Positions 1 to 8,012 of a stretch of 64,000 bases of DNA are shown here, one piece after another. Under the pieces are notes generated by a model. It was not told where the DNA came from, did not search any database, and saw only the letters and a list, made by a program, of their open reading frames with translations. Origin of the DNA: Streptomyces sp. NRRL S-350 (lineage in GTDB: Bacteria > Actinomycetota > Actinomycetes > Streptomycetales > Streptomycetaceae); the NCBI RefSeq assembly GCF_000719705.1, contig NZ_JOHO01000003.1, positions 62,001 to 126,000 on the forward strand, read 5' to 3'. The position numbers and the translations under genes are program-made. Every line of letters starts with the position of its first letter. The first letter of the stretch is position 1.

Positions 1-518
1 CCACCGTCCTCGGCTACGACCCCCGGCTGCAGTTCGTCCACGAGGACGACGCCGTCGCCGTGCTCTGCCGGGCCGTCGGCGAGCCCGAGCCGGGCACCAC
101 CAACACCGGGACCTTCAACGTGGCCGGGGAGGGCGTGCTGCTGCTCTCCCAGTGCGCCCGCCGGCTCGGCCGGCCGACCCTGCCGCTGCTGCTGCCCGCG
201 GTCAGCTGGATGGCCGTCCTGGCCCGGCAGACCCGACTGGTCGACGTCTCGACGGAGCAGCTGCGGCTGCTCACCCACGGCCGCGTGGTGGACACCTCGC
301 GGTTGCGCGAGACCTTCGGCTACCGCCCGGCGTTCACCACCCCGGAGGCCTTCGCCGACTTCGCCGCCGCCCAGGGGCCGGGCCTGCTCCCGCCCGAGCG
401 GCTGGCCGCCGTCACCGACCGGCTGACCGCCCTGCTCGGCCCGGAAGGGCCCGCCGGCACCGCCACCGCCACCGCCACCGCCGCCGTACCGAACCGCCCC
501 CGCCGACCGAGGAGCTGA
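1..518 (+). CDS. NAD-dependent epimerase/dehydratase, C-terminal part (runs off the left edge)
   Basis: The reading frame enters from the left edge with its first full codon at base 3, so only about the last 171 residues are visible. The motif LQFVHEDDAVAVL, followed by GTFNVAGEGVLLLSQ and a TSRLRETFGYRP segment, is typical of the substrate-binding half of extended short-chain dehydrogenases in actinomycetes. The Rossmann nucleotide-binding half lies outside the window. The C-terminus ends in an Ala/Thr-rich low-complexity tail. The stop codon is 7 bases before the next start, so it probably forms an operon with the acyltransferase. The substrate cannot be told from this fragment. Confidence 0.8.
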   Translation, partial: TVLGYDPRLQFVHEDDAVAVLCRAVGEPEPGTTNTGTFNVAGEGVLLLSQCARRLGRPTLPLLLPAVSWMAVLARQTRLVDVSTEQLRLLTHGRVVDTSRLRETFGYRPAFTTPEAFADFAAAQGPGLLPPERLAAVTDRLTALLGPEGPAGTATATATAAVPNRPRRPRS

Positions 519-525
519 ACCCGCG

Positions 526-1539
526 ATGAGTGCCGCAGCCGAGAACGCGCCGGGCGAGGCCAAGGTCATCCCGATCGAGTCCGCGCCCAGCTGGTCCGAG
601 CCCGAGGGCCCGGGCGCCGGGCTGGCCGACCGGCTCGCCGGGGCGGTCGGCGCAGCGCTGTCCGGGCCGCTCGGGCCGACGGCCGCCCGGCTGTTCGGCA
701 AGGGCTGGGAAGGCCGCGCCGCCGAGGGGCTGGCCTTCCTGCGCCGCCGGGTCACCGGCGACTACGAGGTCGACGAGTTCGGCTTCGACCGCGAGCTCAC
801 CGAGGAGGTGCTGCTCGCACTGCTGCGCCCGCTGGCCGAGAAGTACTTCCGGATCGACGTCCAGGGCGTGGAGAACATCCCGGCCGAGGGCGGGGCGCTG
901 GTCGTCGCCAACCACTCCGGAACGATCCCGCTGGACGCCCTGATGACCCAGGTGGTCATCCACGACCACCACCCGAACCGGCGGCACCTGCGGATGCTCG
1001 CCGCCGACCTGGTCTTCGTGCTGCCCGGCGTCAACGAGCTGGCCCGCAAGGCCGGCCACACGCTGGCCTGCAACGAGGACGCCCAGGCGCTGCTGGAGCG
1101 CGGCGAGGTGGTCGGGGTCTGGCCGGAGGGCTTCAAGGGCATCGGCAAGCCGTTCTCCGAGCGCTACAAGCTCCAGCGGTTCGGCCGCGGCGGTTTCGTG
1201 GCCTCGGCGCTGCGGGCGAGGGTGCCGATCGTGCCCTGCTCGATCGTCGGGGCGGAGGAGACCTACCCGATGGTGGGCAACGTGAAGACGCTGGCCCGGC
1301 TGCTGGGCCTGCCGTACGTGCCGATCACACCGACGTTCCCCTGGCTGGGCCCGCTCGGGATGCTGCCGCTGCCGACCAAGTGGACGATCCGCTTCGGCGA
1401 GCCGATCGCCACCGACGGGTACCCGGCGGAGGCGGCGGACGACCCGATGCTGGTCTTCGACCTGGCCGACGAAGTGCGCGAGACCATCCAGCACACGCTC
1501 TACCAGCTGCTGGTGCAGCGGCGCTCGGTGTTCTTCTGA
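526..1539 (+). CDS. Lysophospholipid acyltransferase family protein (PlsC-like)
   Basis: This 337-residue protein looks like a 1-acylglycerol-phosphate acyltransferase-type enzyme, transferring an acyl chain to a glycerolipid at the membrane. The catalytic block is NHSGTIPLD with His at residue 130. The next Asp comes at +7 rather than the +5 of the classical NHX4D box, a spacing I associate with an actinobacterial subgroup. The second block is WPEGFKGIGKP near residue 205. The first 60 residues are a Pro/Ala-rich extension. GAGGAG about 11 bases upstream supports the ATG start. It follows an SDR gene closely and is insulated from rsbN by a strong hairpin. The acyl acceptor is not known. Confidence 0.8.
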   Translation: MSAAAENAPGEAKVIPIESAPSWSEPEGPGAGLADRLAGAVGAALSGPLGPTAARLFGKGWEGRAAEGLAFLRRRVTGDYEVDEFGFDRELTEEVLLALLRPLAEKYFRIDVQGVENIPAEGGALVVANHSGTIPLDALMTQVVIHDHHPNRRHLRMLAADLVFVLPGVNELARKAGHTLACNEDAQALLERGEVVGVWPEGFKGIGKPFSERYKLQRFGRGGFVASALRARVPIVPCSIVGAEETYPMVGNVKTLARLLGLPYVPITPTFPWLGPLGMLPLPTKWTIRFGEPIATDGYPAEAADDPMLVFDLADEVRETIQHTLYQLLVQRRSVFF

Positions 1540-1598
1540 CGCTCGGGCGCCCGCCGCACGGCGGGCAGCAGGGCGGCAGGGCAGTAGGCAGTAGGACA

Positions 1599-1648
1599 GC
1601 AGGCCGGGGGCCCCGCGGATATCGCACTCCGCGGAGCCCCCGGCCTGC
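1599..1648. terminator. Bidirectional hairpin terminator between plsC-like gene and rsbN
   Basis: Two 21-base arms (1599-1619 and 1628-1648) pair with one mismatch around an 8-base loop. The hairpin sits between the ends of two converging genes, so it can terminate both. There is no U-tract, which is common in streptomycetes. Confidence 0.8.
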
Positions 1649-1653
1649 GGCCG

Positions 1654-2952
1654 TCAGCCGCCGAGGATCCGCAGCCCGGGCAGCAGGCCCGGGACCAGCG
1701 GGGGCACCTCGACGCCCTGCTGCCGGGCCGCGTCCGGGGTGCCCGGTGTGCCGGACGGCTGCGGCGCCTGCGACGGGGCCGCGTCGGAGCTCGGCGAGGG
1801 CTTGGTGCCGGTGAGCCCGCCGGTGAGGTCGCCGACCAGCCCGTTGACGGCGTCCGGCGCGCTGGTGGGCAGGGTGCCGGGCAGCCCGCCGCCCTTGCCG
1901 AGGCCGCCGGTCGCGCCGGCGCCGGGGTTGGCCGGGGCGCGCTCGGTGCTGCCGGGGCGGTTGCCGCCGGTCGCGCCGCTGCCCGGGGACTGGGCGCCCG
2001 GCGCGTCGGCGGAGCCGCCGGTCGGGGCGCCGGCCGGGGATCCGCCGGCCGGGCCGGACGAGTCGCCGCCCGCTCCGGGGCCGGCCGTGCCACCGCTCTT
2101 GGCGGGGGCCTGGACCAGCCGCAGGGGCGCGACGTCCTCGCTTATGTCGTCGAAGAGCCGGTTGACCAGGTCGGCCTGCTGGGTGAGCTGGACGGGCAGT
2201 TTGCCCTGCAGTTCGGACCAGCGGCCGTCCTCGTCGTGGGCGAAGCCGGCCAGCGCGCGCATCGGGTCGAGGGAGCCGTTGCTGCGGTAGACCGAGCGCA
2301 GCAGCTCGCGGCCCTTGAGGGCGTCGGCGTGCATGTCGTCCAGCGCGTGGCGGACCTGCTCGACGGTGGCTGGGCTCAGCCCGCCGGCCGGGCCGGTGCG
2401 GCCGACCAGGGCATCGGCCTCGCCGAGCCGGGTGGCCGCGTTGTCGAGCAGCAGTTCGCCGCGCTCGGCGTCGGAGCCCGCGAAGTCCAGCCGGAGCCCT
2501 TCGAGGCCGCGCTTGAGGCCGTACAGCGTGTCCCCGGGGAGGGCGTTGGAACTCGCCGCGGCGGCGCCGGTCAGGCTGCCGACGGCGAGCCCGGCGACCA
2601 GCCCGCCGATGGCGAACCGGCGGCTCCAGCGGCCGCGCGGCGCCGTCCGGATCGCCCGGTGGCGGCGCTGGCGGGGCACCGTGGCGCCCGGCCCGCCGGC
2701 GAAGGCCTGCTCGAACGCGGCCATCAGCTGGGCTCGTTGGACCGTTCGGACCTCCCGGTCCAGCGCCGGACCGGGTAGCGCCCCCAGCGATTCGGTCAGG
2801 CCGACCAGTTCGGCCATCGCGACCGAACCGGCGGCGGCGCCAGTGGTGTTGGCCGATTCCGCGTTGGCCGCAGCGCGTTGCTCCGTCTGGTGGGCCTCCA
2901 GCGCCTCGGCGAAGGCCTTCGCCCGCCGGTGCTCCAGCACGTTTGCCGTCAC
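1654..2952 (-). CDS. rsbN: Anti-sigma factor RsbN (DUF5667 membrane protein)
   Basis: This gene lies directly downstream of bldN on the same strand. The 432-residue product has a short cytoplasmic region (1-112), one membrane segment near residues 114-135 (FAIGGLVAGLAVGSLTGAAA), then the DUF5667 block beginning LPGDTLYGLKRGLE, and a long Pro/Gly/Ala-rich extracytoplasmic tail. In S. coelicolor and S. venezuelae the protein at this position, RsbN, is a membrane anti-sigma factor that holds sigma-BldN inactive. The assignment rests on synteny plus the DUF5667 domain. The GTG start at 2952 was chosen because GGGAGG lies about 8 bases upstream. Longer in-frame versions reach back into the spacer after bldN. 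Confidence 0.85.
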   Translation of the reverse strand: MTANVLEHRRAKAFAEALEAHQTEQRAAANAESANTTGAAAGSVAMAELVGLTESLGALPGPALDREVRTVQRAQLMAAFEQAFAGGPGATVPRQRRHRAIRTAPRGRWSRRFAIGGLVAGLAVGSLTGAAAASSNALPGDTLYGLKRGLEGLRLDFAGSDAERGELLLDNAATRLGEADALVGRTGPAGGLSPATVEQVRHALDDMHADALKGRELLRSVYRSNGSLDPMRALAGFAHDEDGRWSELQGKLPVQLTQQADLVNRLFDDISEDVAPLRLVQAPAKSGGTAGPGAGGDSSGPAGGSPAGAPTGGSADAPGAQSPGSGATGGNRPGSTERAPANPGAGATGGLGKGGGLPGTLPTSAPDAVNGLVGDLTGGLTGTKPSPSSDAAPSQAPQPSGTPGTPDAARQQGVEVPPLVPGLLPGLRILGG

Positions 2953-3222
2953 GGGCCACACCTCCCTTCGTCGTTGTCGACACGCCGGCCTGCCGGACGG
3001 TTGCCCCGGCTGGCCAAAGCCACTCCATCGGGTGACAGGTCGCAATTCGGCTTGACCGTACGCCTGGTGGAGGCTTGCACGCTGGCCAACGAGCGGTACG
3101 GGCGGTCGGTTACGCACGGCTGATCATCGGACCGACCGTTCACCCTGACGTGTCGGCCGGGTGCGGACGGTGACGTACGGCCGGGCGGCCGCGCGGCTAT
3201 CTCCCCGTCGGTCACGACCGGC

Positions 3223-4101
3223 TCACCGCGCGTCGGGCGGGAGCAGCCGGGCCAGCGTGCGCACGGCGCGGTACTGGAGGGTCTTGATGGCGCCCTCGTT
3301 CTTGCCCATGATCCGGGCCGTCTCGGCCACCGAGAGCCCCTGGAGGAAGCGCAGGGTGACGCACTCCTGCTGCTGCGGGTTGAGCCGGCGCACCGCGTCC
3401 AGCAGGGCGGCGTTGGAGAGCGACTCCAGGACCGACTCCTCCGGGCTGCGCTCGCACTCGTTGGAGTCGAGCATCTCGCCGGTGGTGACCTCCAGCCGGA
3501 AGCGGCTGGACTTGAAGTGGTCGGCGACCAGGTTGCGGGCGATGGTGACCAGCCAGGCGCCGAAGTCCCGGCCCTGCCAGGTGAAGGTGCCGATCCGGCG
3601 CAGCGCGCGCAGGAACGTCTCGCTGGTGAGGTCCTCGGCGGTGGCCCGGCTGCCGACCCGGTAGTAGATGTAGCGGTAGACGGTGTCCGCGTAGTGGTCG
3701 TAGAGCCGGCCGAAGGCCTCGCTCTCGCCGGCCTGGGCCCGCTCGACCAGCTCCATGATGGGGTTGTGCTCGGTCTCGTAGCCGGGTCCGGTCGTCGTCC
3801 GGGAGCGGCCGCGCCCGGTGCCGGTGGTGCCGGTGCGGCCGCGCGATCCGGTGCCGGTCGAGCCGGCGGCGGTGGTGCGCAGCGCCAGGCCGGCGTGGTG
3901 CGCGTGGCCGAACGGTCCGCCGGCGGGCACGAGTTGGGGCGAGGCGGCGAGCTGGCTGCGGAGCAGGGTGCGCAGCAGGTCCAGGCCGGTGGAGATCTGC
4001 CGCTCGGCGGCGGGGCGGCCGCGGTGGCCGGTGCGGGGGCGCAGGGGCGCGGACGACGGGCGGGAGGGTGCAGGCGCGTCGTTCCGGACGGGTGGGTACA
4101 C
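3223..4101 (-). CDS. bldN: ECF sigma factor BldN, pro-protein form
   Basis: BldN is the developmental sigma factor that directs transcription of chaplin, rodlin and bldM genes during aerial growth. The 292-residue protein has an unusually long N-terminal extension (about 115 residues, Pro/Arg/Thr-rich), which matches the proteolytically removed pro-sequence of known BldN. Sigma region 2 follows (FGRLYDHYADTVYRYIYYR, TAEDLTSETFLRALRR), then sigma region 4 (QQQECVTLRFLQGLSVAETA, NEGAIKTLQYRAVRTL). The product begins MYPPV like BldN elsewhere, which supports the GTG start. rsbN follows on the same strand. Its likely targets, a chaplin/rodlin island, lie only about 10 kb away. Confidence 0.93.
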   Translation of the reverse strand: MYPPVRNDAPAPSRPSSAPLRPRTGHRGRPAAERQISTGLDLLRTLLRSQLAASPQLVPAGGPFGHAHHAGLALRTTAAGSTGTGSRGRTGTTGTGRGRSRTTTGPGYETEHNPIMELVERAQAGESEAFGRLYDHYADTVYRYIYYRVGSRATAEDLTSETFLRALRRIGTFTWQGRDFGAWLVTIARNLVADHFKSSRFRLEVTTGEMLDSNECERSPEESVLESLSNAALLDAVRRLNPQQQECVTLRFLQGLSVAETARIMGKNEGAIKTLQYRAVRTLARLLPPDAR

Positions 4102-4672
4102 GGGACTCCCAGAGGCAGAACTGTGGACGGATCACCTCCGCCTGCGCGGAGAGCACTCCCGACGCACCCGTTCGGGCGGGACGCGTGGTGACGTGCATCC
4201 AGGAGAGAATAACGCTTTGTGCAATGACAGCTACACCGTGTGGTCGAAGTGGTCGTTTGGGATCCAGTTGTTGTGCATATTCGGCTGACACTGACCGGAG
4301 CTGTCATCGTTCATCCGGCTCAACGTGATCGAACAGGCGCTCAGGGTGACCAATTCGGGGGTCCGCCGGGCGGTTTCCCAGCCTTGGGGCTCGGCAACCC
4401 CCGACTTTCCCGGTCTGGCGAACGATCAGAACCGGTCAGCGGCTGGCAGGTTCGTGCATTGGCCCCGGACTGTACTGCGGCGAAAGGGAGTTCGCCCGTA
4501 CGAGCGGCCAGGTCAGGGGCCTGGTTGACGCCTCGTCACCCGCCCGGGCGAGCCCGGCGGAGTGACCCGCGCAGGCCCGCTGACGGCCCGGTGACGGCCC
4601 GCTCTCGGCCCCGGAGACGCCCGGAGGCGCCCGGAGAGGCCCGCACCGGGCCCGCCCGGAGACCGCGGCGCT
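4102..4672. other. Gene-free region upstream of bldN
   Basis: These 571 bases carry no convincing gene. The part near bldN (about 4200-4400) is clearly AT-richer than its surroundings and should hold the bldN promoter and leader. The distal part is ordinary GC-rich spacer following the HAD gene end. Confidence 0.6.
4337..4349 (+). promoter_or_regulatory. Possible BldD box upstream of bldN
   Basis: The sequence GCGCTCAGGGTGA matches 7 of the 9 fixed positions of the BldD pseudo-palindrome TNACNCWGNGTNA (consensus recalled from published work). bldN is a known BldD target in other streptomycetes, and the site lies about 240 bases upstream of the bldN start. One imperfect match in a high-GC genome is weak evidence on its own. 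Confidence 0.35.
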
Positions 4673-5701
4673 TCAGGCGCGGCGGCGGCGCCGTCGGTAC
4701 AGCGCGACCCCGGCCGCCGTGGCGCCGGCCGCCACCCCGAGCGCGGCCGCCGCCGGCAGGCCCACCCGGGCCGCCTTCCGCCCGGTCCGGAAGTCCCGCA
4801 CCCGCCACCCCTGGGCCCGGGCGTGGCGGCGCAGCGCGCCGTCCGGGTTCACCACGTACGGATGGCCCACCAGCGAGAGCATCGGGATGTCGTTGGCGGA
4901 GTCGCTGTACGCGGCGCAGCGGTCGAGGTCGAGCCGTTCGCGCCGGGCCAGCGCCCCGACGGCGGCGGCCTTGGCCGGTCCGTGCAGCAGGTCGCCGACG
5001 AGCCGGCCGGTGTAGCGGCCGTCCCTGGCTTCGGCGACGGTGCCGAGCGCGCCGGTCATGCCGAGTCGGCGGGCGATGATCCGGGCCACCTCCAGCGGGG
5101 CGGCGGTGACCAGCCAGACCCGCTGGCCGGCATCCAGGTGCATCTGGACGAGGGCGCGGGTGCCCGGCCAGATCTTGTCCGCGACGACCTCCTCGAAGAT
5201 CTCCTCGCAGATCGCCTCCAGGTCGGCGGTGGGCTTGCCGGCGACGATGCCGAGGGCGGTGTGCTGGGCGTCCGAGATGTGCTCCGGGTCCTCGGCGCCG
5301 TGCAGCCGGAACCAGGCCTGCTGCCAGGCGAAGCGGGCGATGTCCCGGTGGGTGAGGAAGCCGCGGCGGTAGAGGCCGACGCCGAGGTAGAAGATCGCGG
5401 CGCCGCGCAGGATGGTGTTGTCGCAGTCGAAGAAGGCGGCGGCGTGGGGGTCGCCCGGCTCCGGGGTGTGGTTCTCGGTCGGGGCCTTGGGTGCCTTGGC
5501 GGCCTTTCCGGGCGAGGGCGCGGCCGGCGCGGCCCCGGCCTCCCGGTCCGTGCCGGTGTCCGGGTCGGCAGCGGGGACGGGCTCGGCGCGCAGCGCGGCC
5601 TCGGCCGCCTCGGCCGCGGCTTCGCCGGCCAGGGCGCTCCGCTCGGTGGTGGAACGCTTCGCCTGGGTGAGCCTTCGGAGCACGGCCATGCCATCGAGCA
5701 T
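4673..5701 (-). CDS. HAD-superfamily hydrolase, subfamily IB
   Basis: This is a phosphatase-type HAD protein. Visible motifs are FFDCDNTIL (motif I, nucleophile and acid aspartates), VTAAP (motif II), the lysine in GPAKAAAV, and SDSANDIPML (motif III/IV). This order is that of subfamily IB enzymes related to phosphoserine phosphatase. About 105 Ala/Glu/Pro-rich residues precede the domain. The C-terminus has a short hydrophobic stretch followed by six arginines, which suggests membrane association. The ATG at 5701 (MLDGMAVLRR) was chosen, with a second ATG at 5689. Neither has a clear ribosome site. The gene diverges from the glutaredoxin gene. The substrate is unknown. Confidence 0.85.
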   Translation of the reverse strand: MLDGMAVLRRLTQAKRSTTERSALAGEAAAEAAEAALRAEPVPAADPDTGTDREAGAAPAAPSPGKAAKAPKAPTENHTPEPGDPHAAAFFDCDNTILRGAAIFYLGVGLYRRGFLTHRDIARFAWQQAWFRLHGAEDPEHISDAQHTALGIVAGKPTADLEAICEEIFEEVVADKIWPGTRALVQMHLDAGQRVWLVTAAPLEVARIIARRLGMTGALGTVAEARDGRYTGRLVGDLLHGPAKAAAVGALARRERLDLDRCAAYSDSANDIPMLSLVGHPYVVNPDGALRRHARAQGWRVRDFRTGRKAARVGLPAAAALGVAAGATAAGVALYRRRRRRA

Positions 5702-5800
5702 AGCCAGCCGGACGCGGAGCGTCCGTGACGGAGCCGTGCCCGGGAGGTGAACAGCGCGACCGGGCGCGGACCGGTCCTGCGGCGGCCGCAGAATGGGGTG

Positions 5801-6076
5801 GTGAGCCCACTGCTGCGACGTAAGAGCCCCCGGCCCGCGGACCGGACCGTGACCCTGGTCGGCAAGCCCGGCTGCCACCTGTGCGACGAGGCCCGCGAGG
5901 TGATCGTCCGGGTGGCGGGCGAGCTCGGGGCGTCCTTCGAGGAGAAGGACATCACCCAGGACGAGGAGCTGTACCGCCGCTACTGGGAGCAGATCCCGGT
6001 GACCCTGATCGACGGCCGTCAGCACGACTTCTGGCGGGTCGACGAGCGCCGGCTGCGCACCGCCCTCGGCGCCTGA
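5801..6076 (+). CDS. Glutaredoxin-like protein (DUF836/YruB type)
   Basis: This small thioredoxin-fold protein (91 residues) has the redox motif KPGCHLCDEA, whose CxxC is followed by the conserved acidic residue. The core is TVTLVGKPGCHLC...IPVTLIDGRQHDFWRVDERRLRTAL, that is strand-helix-strand with the cis-proline in IPVT. It probably acts in cytoplasmic thiol-disulfide exchange. The gene occupies the same place between the HAD gene and rex as in other streptomycetes. The GTG at 5801 follows a GGGG stretch. An in-frame ATG at 5747 would add 18 unconserved-looking residues. Confidence 0.85.
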   Translation: MSPLLRRKSPRPADRTVTLVGKPGCHLCDEAREVIVRVAGELGASFEEKDITQDEELYRRYWEQIPVTLIDGRQHDFWRVDERRLRTALGA

Positions 6077-6096
6077 CCTCCCGTTCGCGCGCCGGC

Positions 6097-6120
6097 CGCC
6101 CCCGCCACTCGGCGGGGGCG
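6097..6120 (+). terminator. Hairpin terminator after the glutaredoxin-like gene
   Basis: A perfect 10-bp GC-rich stem with a 4-base loop lies 21 bases after the stop codon. It separates this gene from the exonuclease gene. Confidence 0.6.
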
Positions 6121-6236
6121 CTTCGCCGAATCGTTGCCAAAGACACTCCGTTCCGGCTTGGGGCGGGGCGGGTTGGTCGGCTTACGATCGAACGCGTTTG
6201 CGCCCATGGGGGGCTGAGCACACGAGGAGTGCCGCC

Positions 6237-6983
6237 ATGCTTCCCGGTCCTACCCCTGGGACGCCCGGAACCCCGCCCGGGGCCGGGGGCTTCGCCGTGG
6301 TGGACGTGGAGGCGACCGGCCGCAGCCCGTGGCGGCACCGGGTGGTCGAGGTCGCGGTGGTGCTGCTCGACGAGCGGCTGCGGCCCGAGGGCGAGTTCGC
6401 CACCCTGCTGGACCCGCTCGGCCCGGTCGGCCCGACCCACGTGCACCGGATACGCCAGAGCGACGTCGAGGGCGCCCCGCGGTTCCGGGAGGTCGCCCCG
6501 CTGCTGCTGGAGCTGCTGGCCGGCCGGGTGCTGGTCGGCCACCACGTCAGCTGCGACCACGCCTTCCTGGACCGCGAGTTCGCCCGGATCGGAGTGCCGC
6601 TGCCGCCCGTCCCGCTGCTGTGCACGATGCGGCTGGCGCGGGCCCACCTGCCGGAGGCGCCCGGGTACGGCCTGGCGGCCTGCGTGGAGTCGGCCGGTCT
6701 GGGCTGGTACCCGGCGCACACCGCGCTGGGCGACGCCCGGGTGACCGCGGAGCTGCTGCGGCACTGCCTGGGTGCCCCGTCGTGCCCGCCGGACGACTGG
6801 ACGGGCCCGCTGCGCGAGGCGGCCCGGGTGCCCTGGCCGCGGCTGGGCCGGGCCCGCTCCCGCCCGTCCGGCGCGGCCGTCCCGCTGCTGCGCCGGGAGG
6901 CGCCGTACGGCCCCTGGCTGCCCGACGCGCAGGCCCCGGAGGTCGTACTGACGCAGGCCGGTGCTATGCGCTCGACGGCGTGA
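6237..6983 (+). CDS. DEDDh 3'-5' exonuclease (DnaQ-like)
   Basis: The 248-residue protein shows the exonuclease motifs in order: VVDVEATG (Exo I, Asp and Glu), GHHVSCDHAFLDREF (Exo II), and HTALGDARVTAELL (Exo III, His and Asp). This matches the proofreading epsilon-like family of stand-alone DNases or RNases. There is no BRCT or polymerase domain. After residue 180 it has a basic, low-complexity tail. GAGGAG 7-8 bases before the ATG at 6237 sets the start. It lies just upstream of the rex promoter and is probably its own transcription unit. Confidence 0.85.
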   Translation: MLPGPTPGTPGTPPGAGGFAVVDVEATGRSPWRHRVVEVAVVLLDERLRPEGEFATLLDPLGPVGPTHVHRIRQSDVEGAPRFREVAPLLLELLAGRVLVGHHVSCDHAFLDREFARIGVPLPPVPLLCTMRLARAHLPEAPGYGLAACVESAGLGWYPAHTALGDARVTAELLRHCLGAPSCPPDDWTGPLREAARVPWPRLGRARSRPSGAAVPLLRREAPYGPWLPDAQAPEVVLTQAGAMRSTA

Positions 6984-7020
6984 TGCGCATCACTGTGCCG
7001 GGACAAATCGGACACCATCT

Positions 7021-7049
7021 TTGTGCACACGTTCACAAACGCATAGCCT
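7021..7049 (+). promoter_or_regulatory. rex promoter with overlapping Rex operator
   Basis: TTGTGC (7021-7026), a 17-base spacer and TAGCCT (7044-7049) form a good housekeeping promoter. Within it, TGTGCACACGTTCACA at 7022-7037 matches the Rex operator TGTGAACNNGTTCACA except for one A-to-C change in the left half. Rex bound here would block RNA polymerase, so the rex-hem operon should be derepressed when NADH rises. The transcript would have a leader of about 30 bases. Confidence 0.88.
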
Positions 7050-7084
7050 GGCTGTCAAAGCCCAGCTTCACCCACAGGAGCACC

Positions 7085-7987
7085 GTGGCAATCGGCCGAT
7101 CACCACAGAGCAGTTCGCAGACGCCCGACCAGGGCGCCGCGCGCCGACCCTCGCGTGCCCGGGGCATCCCGGAGGCGACCGTCGCCCGGCTCCCCCTGTA
7201 CCTGCGGGCCCTCACCGCGCTCTCCGAGCGCTCGGTGCCGACCGTCTCCTCCGAGGAACTGGCCGCCGCGGCCGGCGTGAACTCCGCCAAGCTCCGCAAG
7301 GACTTCTCCTACCTCGGCTCCTACGGCACCCGGGGCGTCGGCTACGACGTCGAGTACCTCGTCTACCAGATCTCCCGCGAGCTCGGCCTGACCCAGGACT
7401 GGCCGGTCGTCATCGTCGGCATCGGGAACCTCGGCCACGCCCTCGCCAACTACGGCGGCTTCGCCTCCCGCGGCTTCCGGGTGGCCGCCCTGCTGGACGC
7501 CGACGCGAACGTGGTCGGCACCAGTGCCGCCGGCCTGCCGGTGCGCCACATGGACGAGCTGGAGTCGATCGTCGAGAGCCAGCACGTGTCCATCGGCGTG
7601 ATCACCACCCCGCCCGGTGCCGCCCAGCAGGTGTGCGACCGGCTGGTCGAGGCGGGCGTGACGAGCATCCTGAACTTCGCCCCGACCGTGCTGACCGTCC
7701 CGGACGGCGTGGACGTGCGCAAGGTGGACCTCTCCATCGAGCTGCAGATCCTCGCCTTCCACGAGCAGCGCAAGGCCGGCGAGGAGCCGGACGACCGCGC
7801 CGAGTCGGTGCTCGACCGCGCCCCCGGCCCGGTCCGGGCGGCCGCCGCCAAGCTGCGCCGCGCGGCCGGCGCCACCGGCAAGGCCCGCGGCACCGCCGAG
7901 GCGGCGGCCAAGGAACCGGCCGACCAGGCCAAGGCGAAGACCGCCAAGGGCGGCGACGGGGATCTCTCCGCGGTGATGCCCGCATGA
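7085..7987 (+). CDS. rex: Redox-sensing transcriptional repressor Rex
   Basis: Rex is a dimeric repressor that reads the NADH/NAD+ ratio. The protein has an N-terminal winged helix (residues 30-100, with SERSVPTVSSEELA and NSAKLRKDFSYLGSYGTRG) and a C-terminal Rossmann domain with VIVGIGNLGHALANY. The 300 residues exceed the usual 210-260 because of an Ala/Lys-rich tail of about 50 residues. GGAG just before the GTG at 7085 sets the start. The first gene of an operon with hemA, hemC and hemD, it carries its own operator upstream, so autoregulation is expected. Confidence 0.95.
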   Translation: MAIGRSPQSSSQTPDQGAARRPSRARGIPEATVARLPLYLRALTALSERSVPTVSSEELAAAAGVNSAKLRKDFSYLGSYGTRGVGYDVEYLVYQISRELGLTQDWPVVIVGIGNLGHALANYGGFASRGFRVAALLDADANVVGTSAAGLPVRHMDELESIVESQHVSIGVITTPPGAAQQVCDRLVEAGVTSILNFAPTVLTVPDGVDVRKVDLSIELQILAFHEQRKAGEEPDDRAESVLDRAPGPVRAAAAKLRRAAGATGKARGTAEAAAKEPADQAKAKTAKGGDGDLSAVMPA

Positions 7988-8012
7988 ACACCGAGAGCTG
8001 TGAGGGGCGGGC

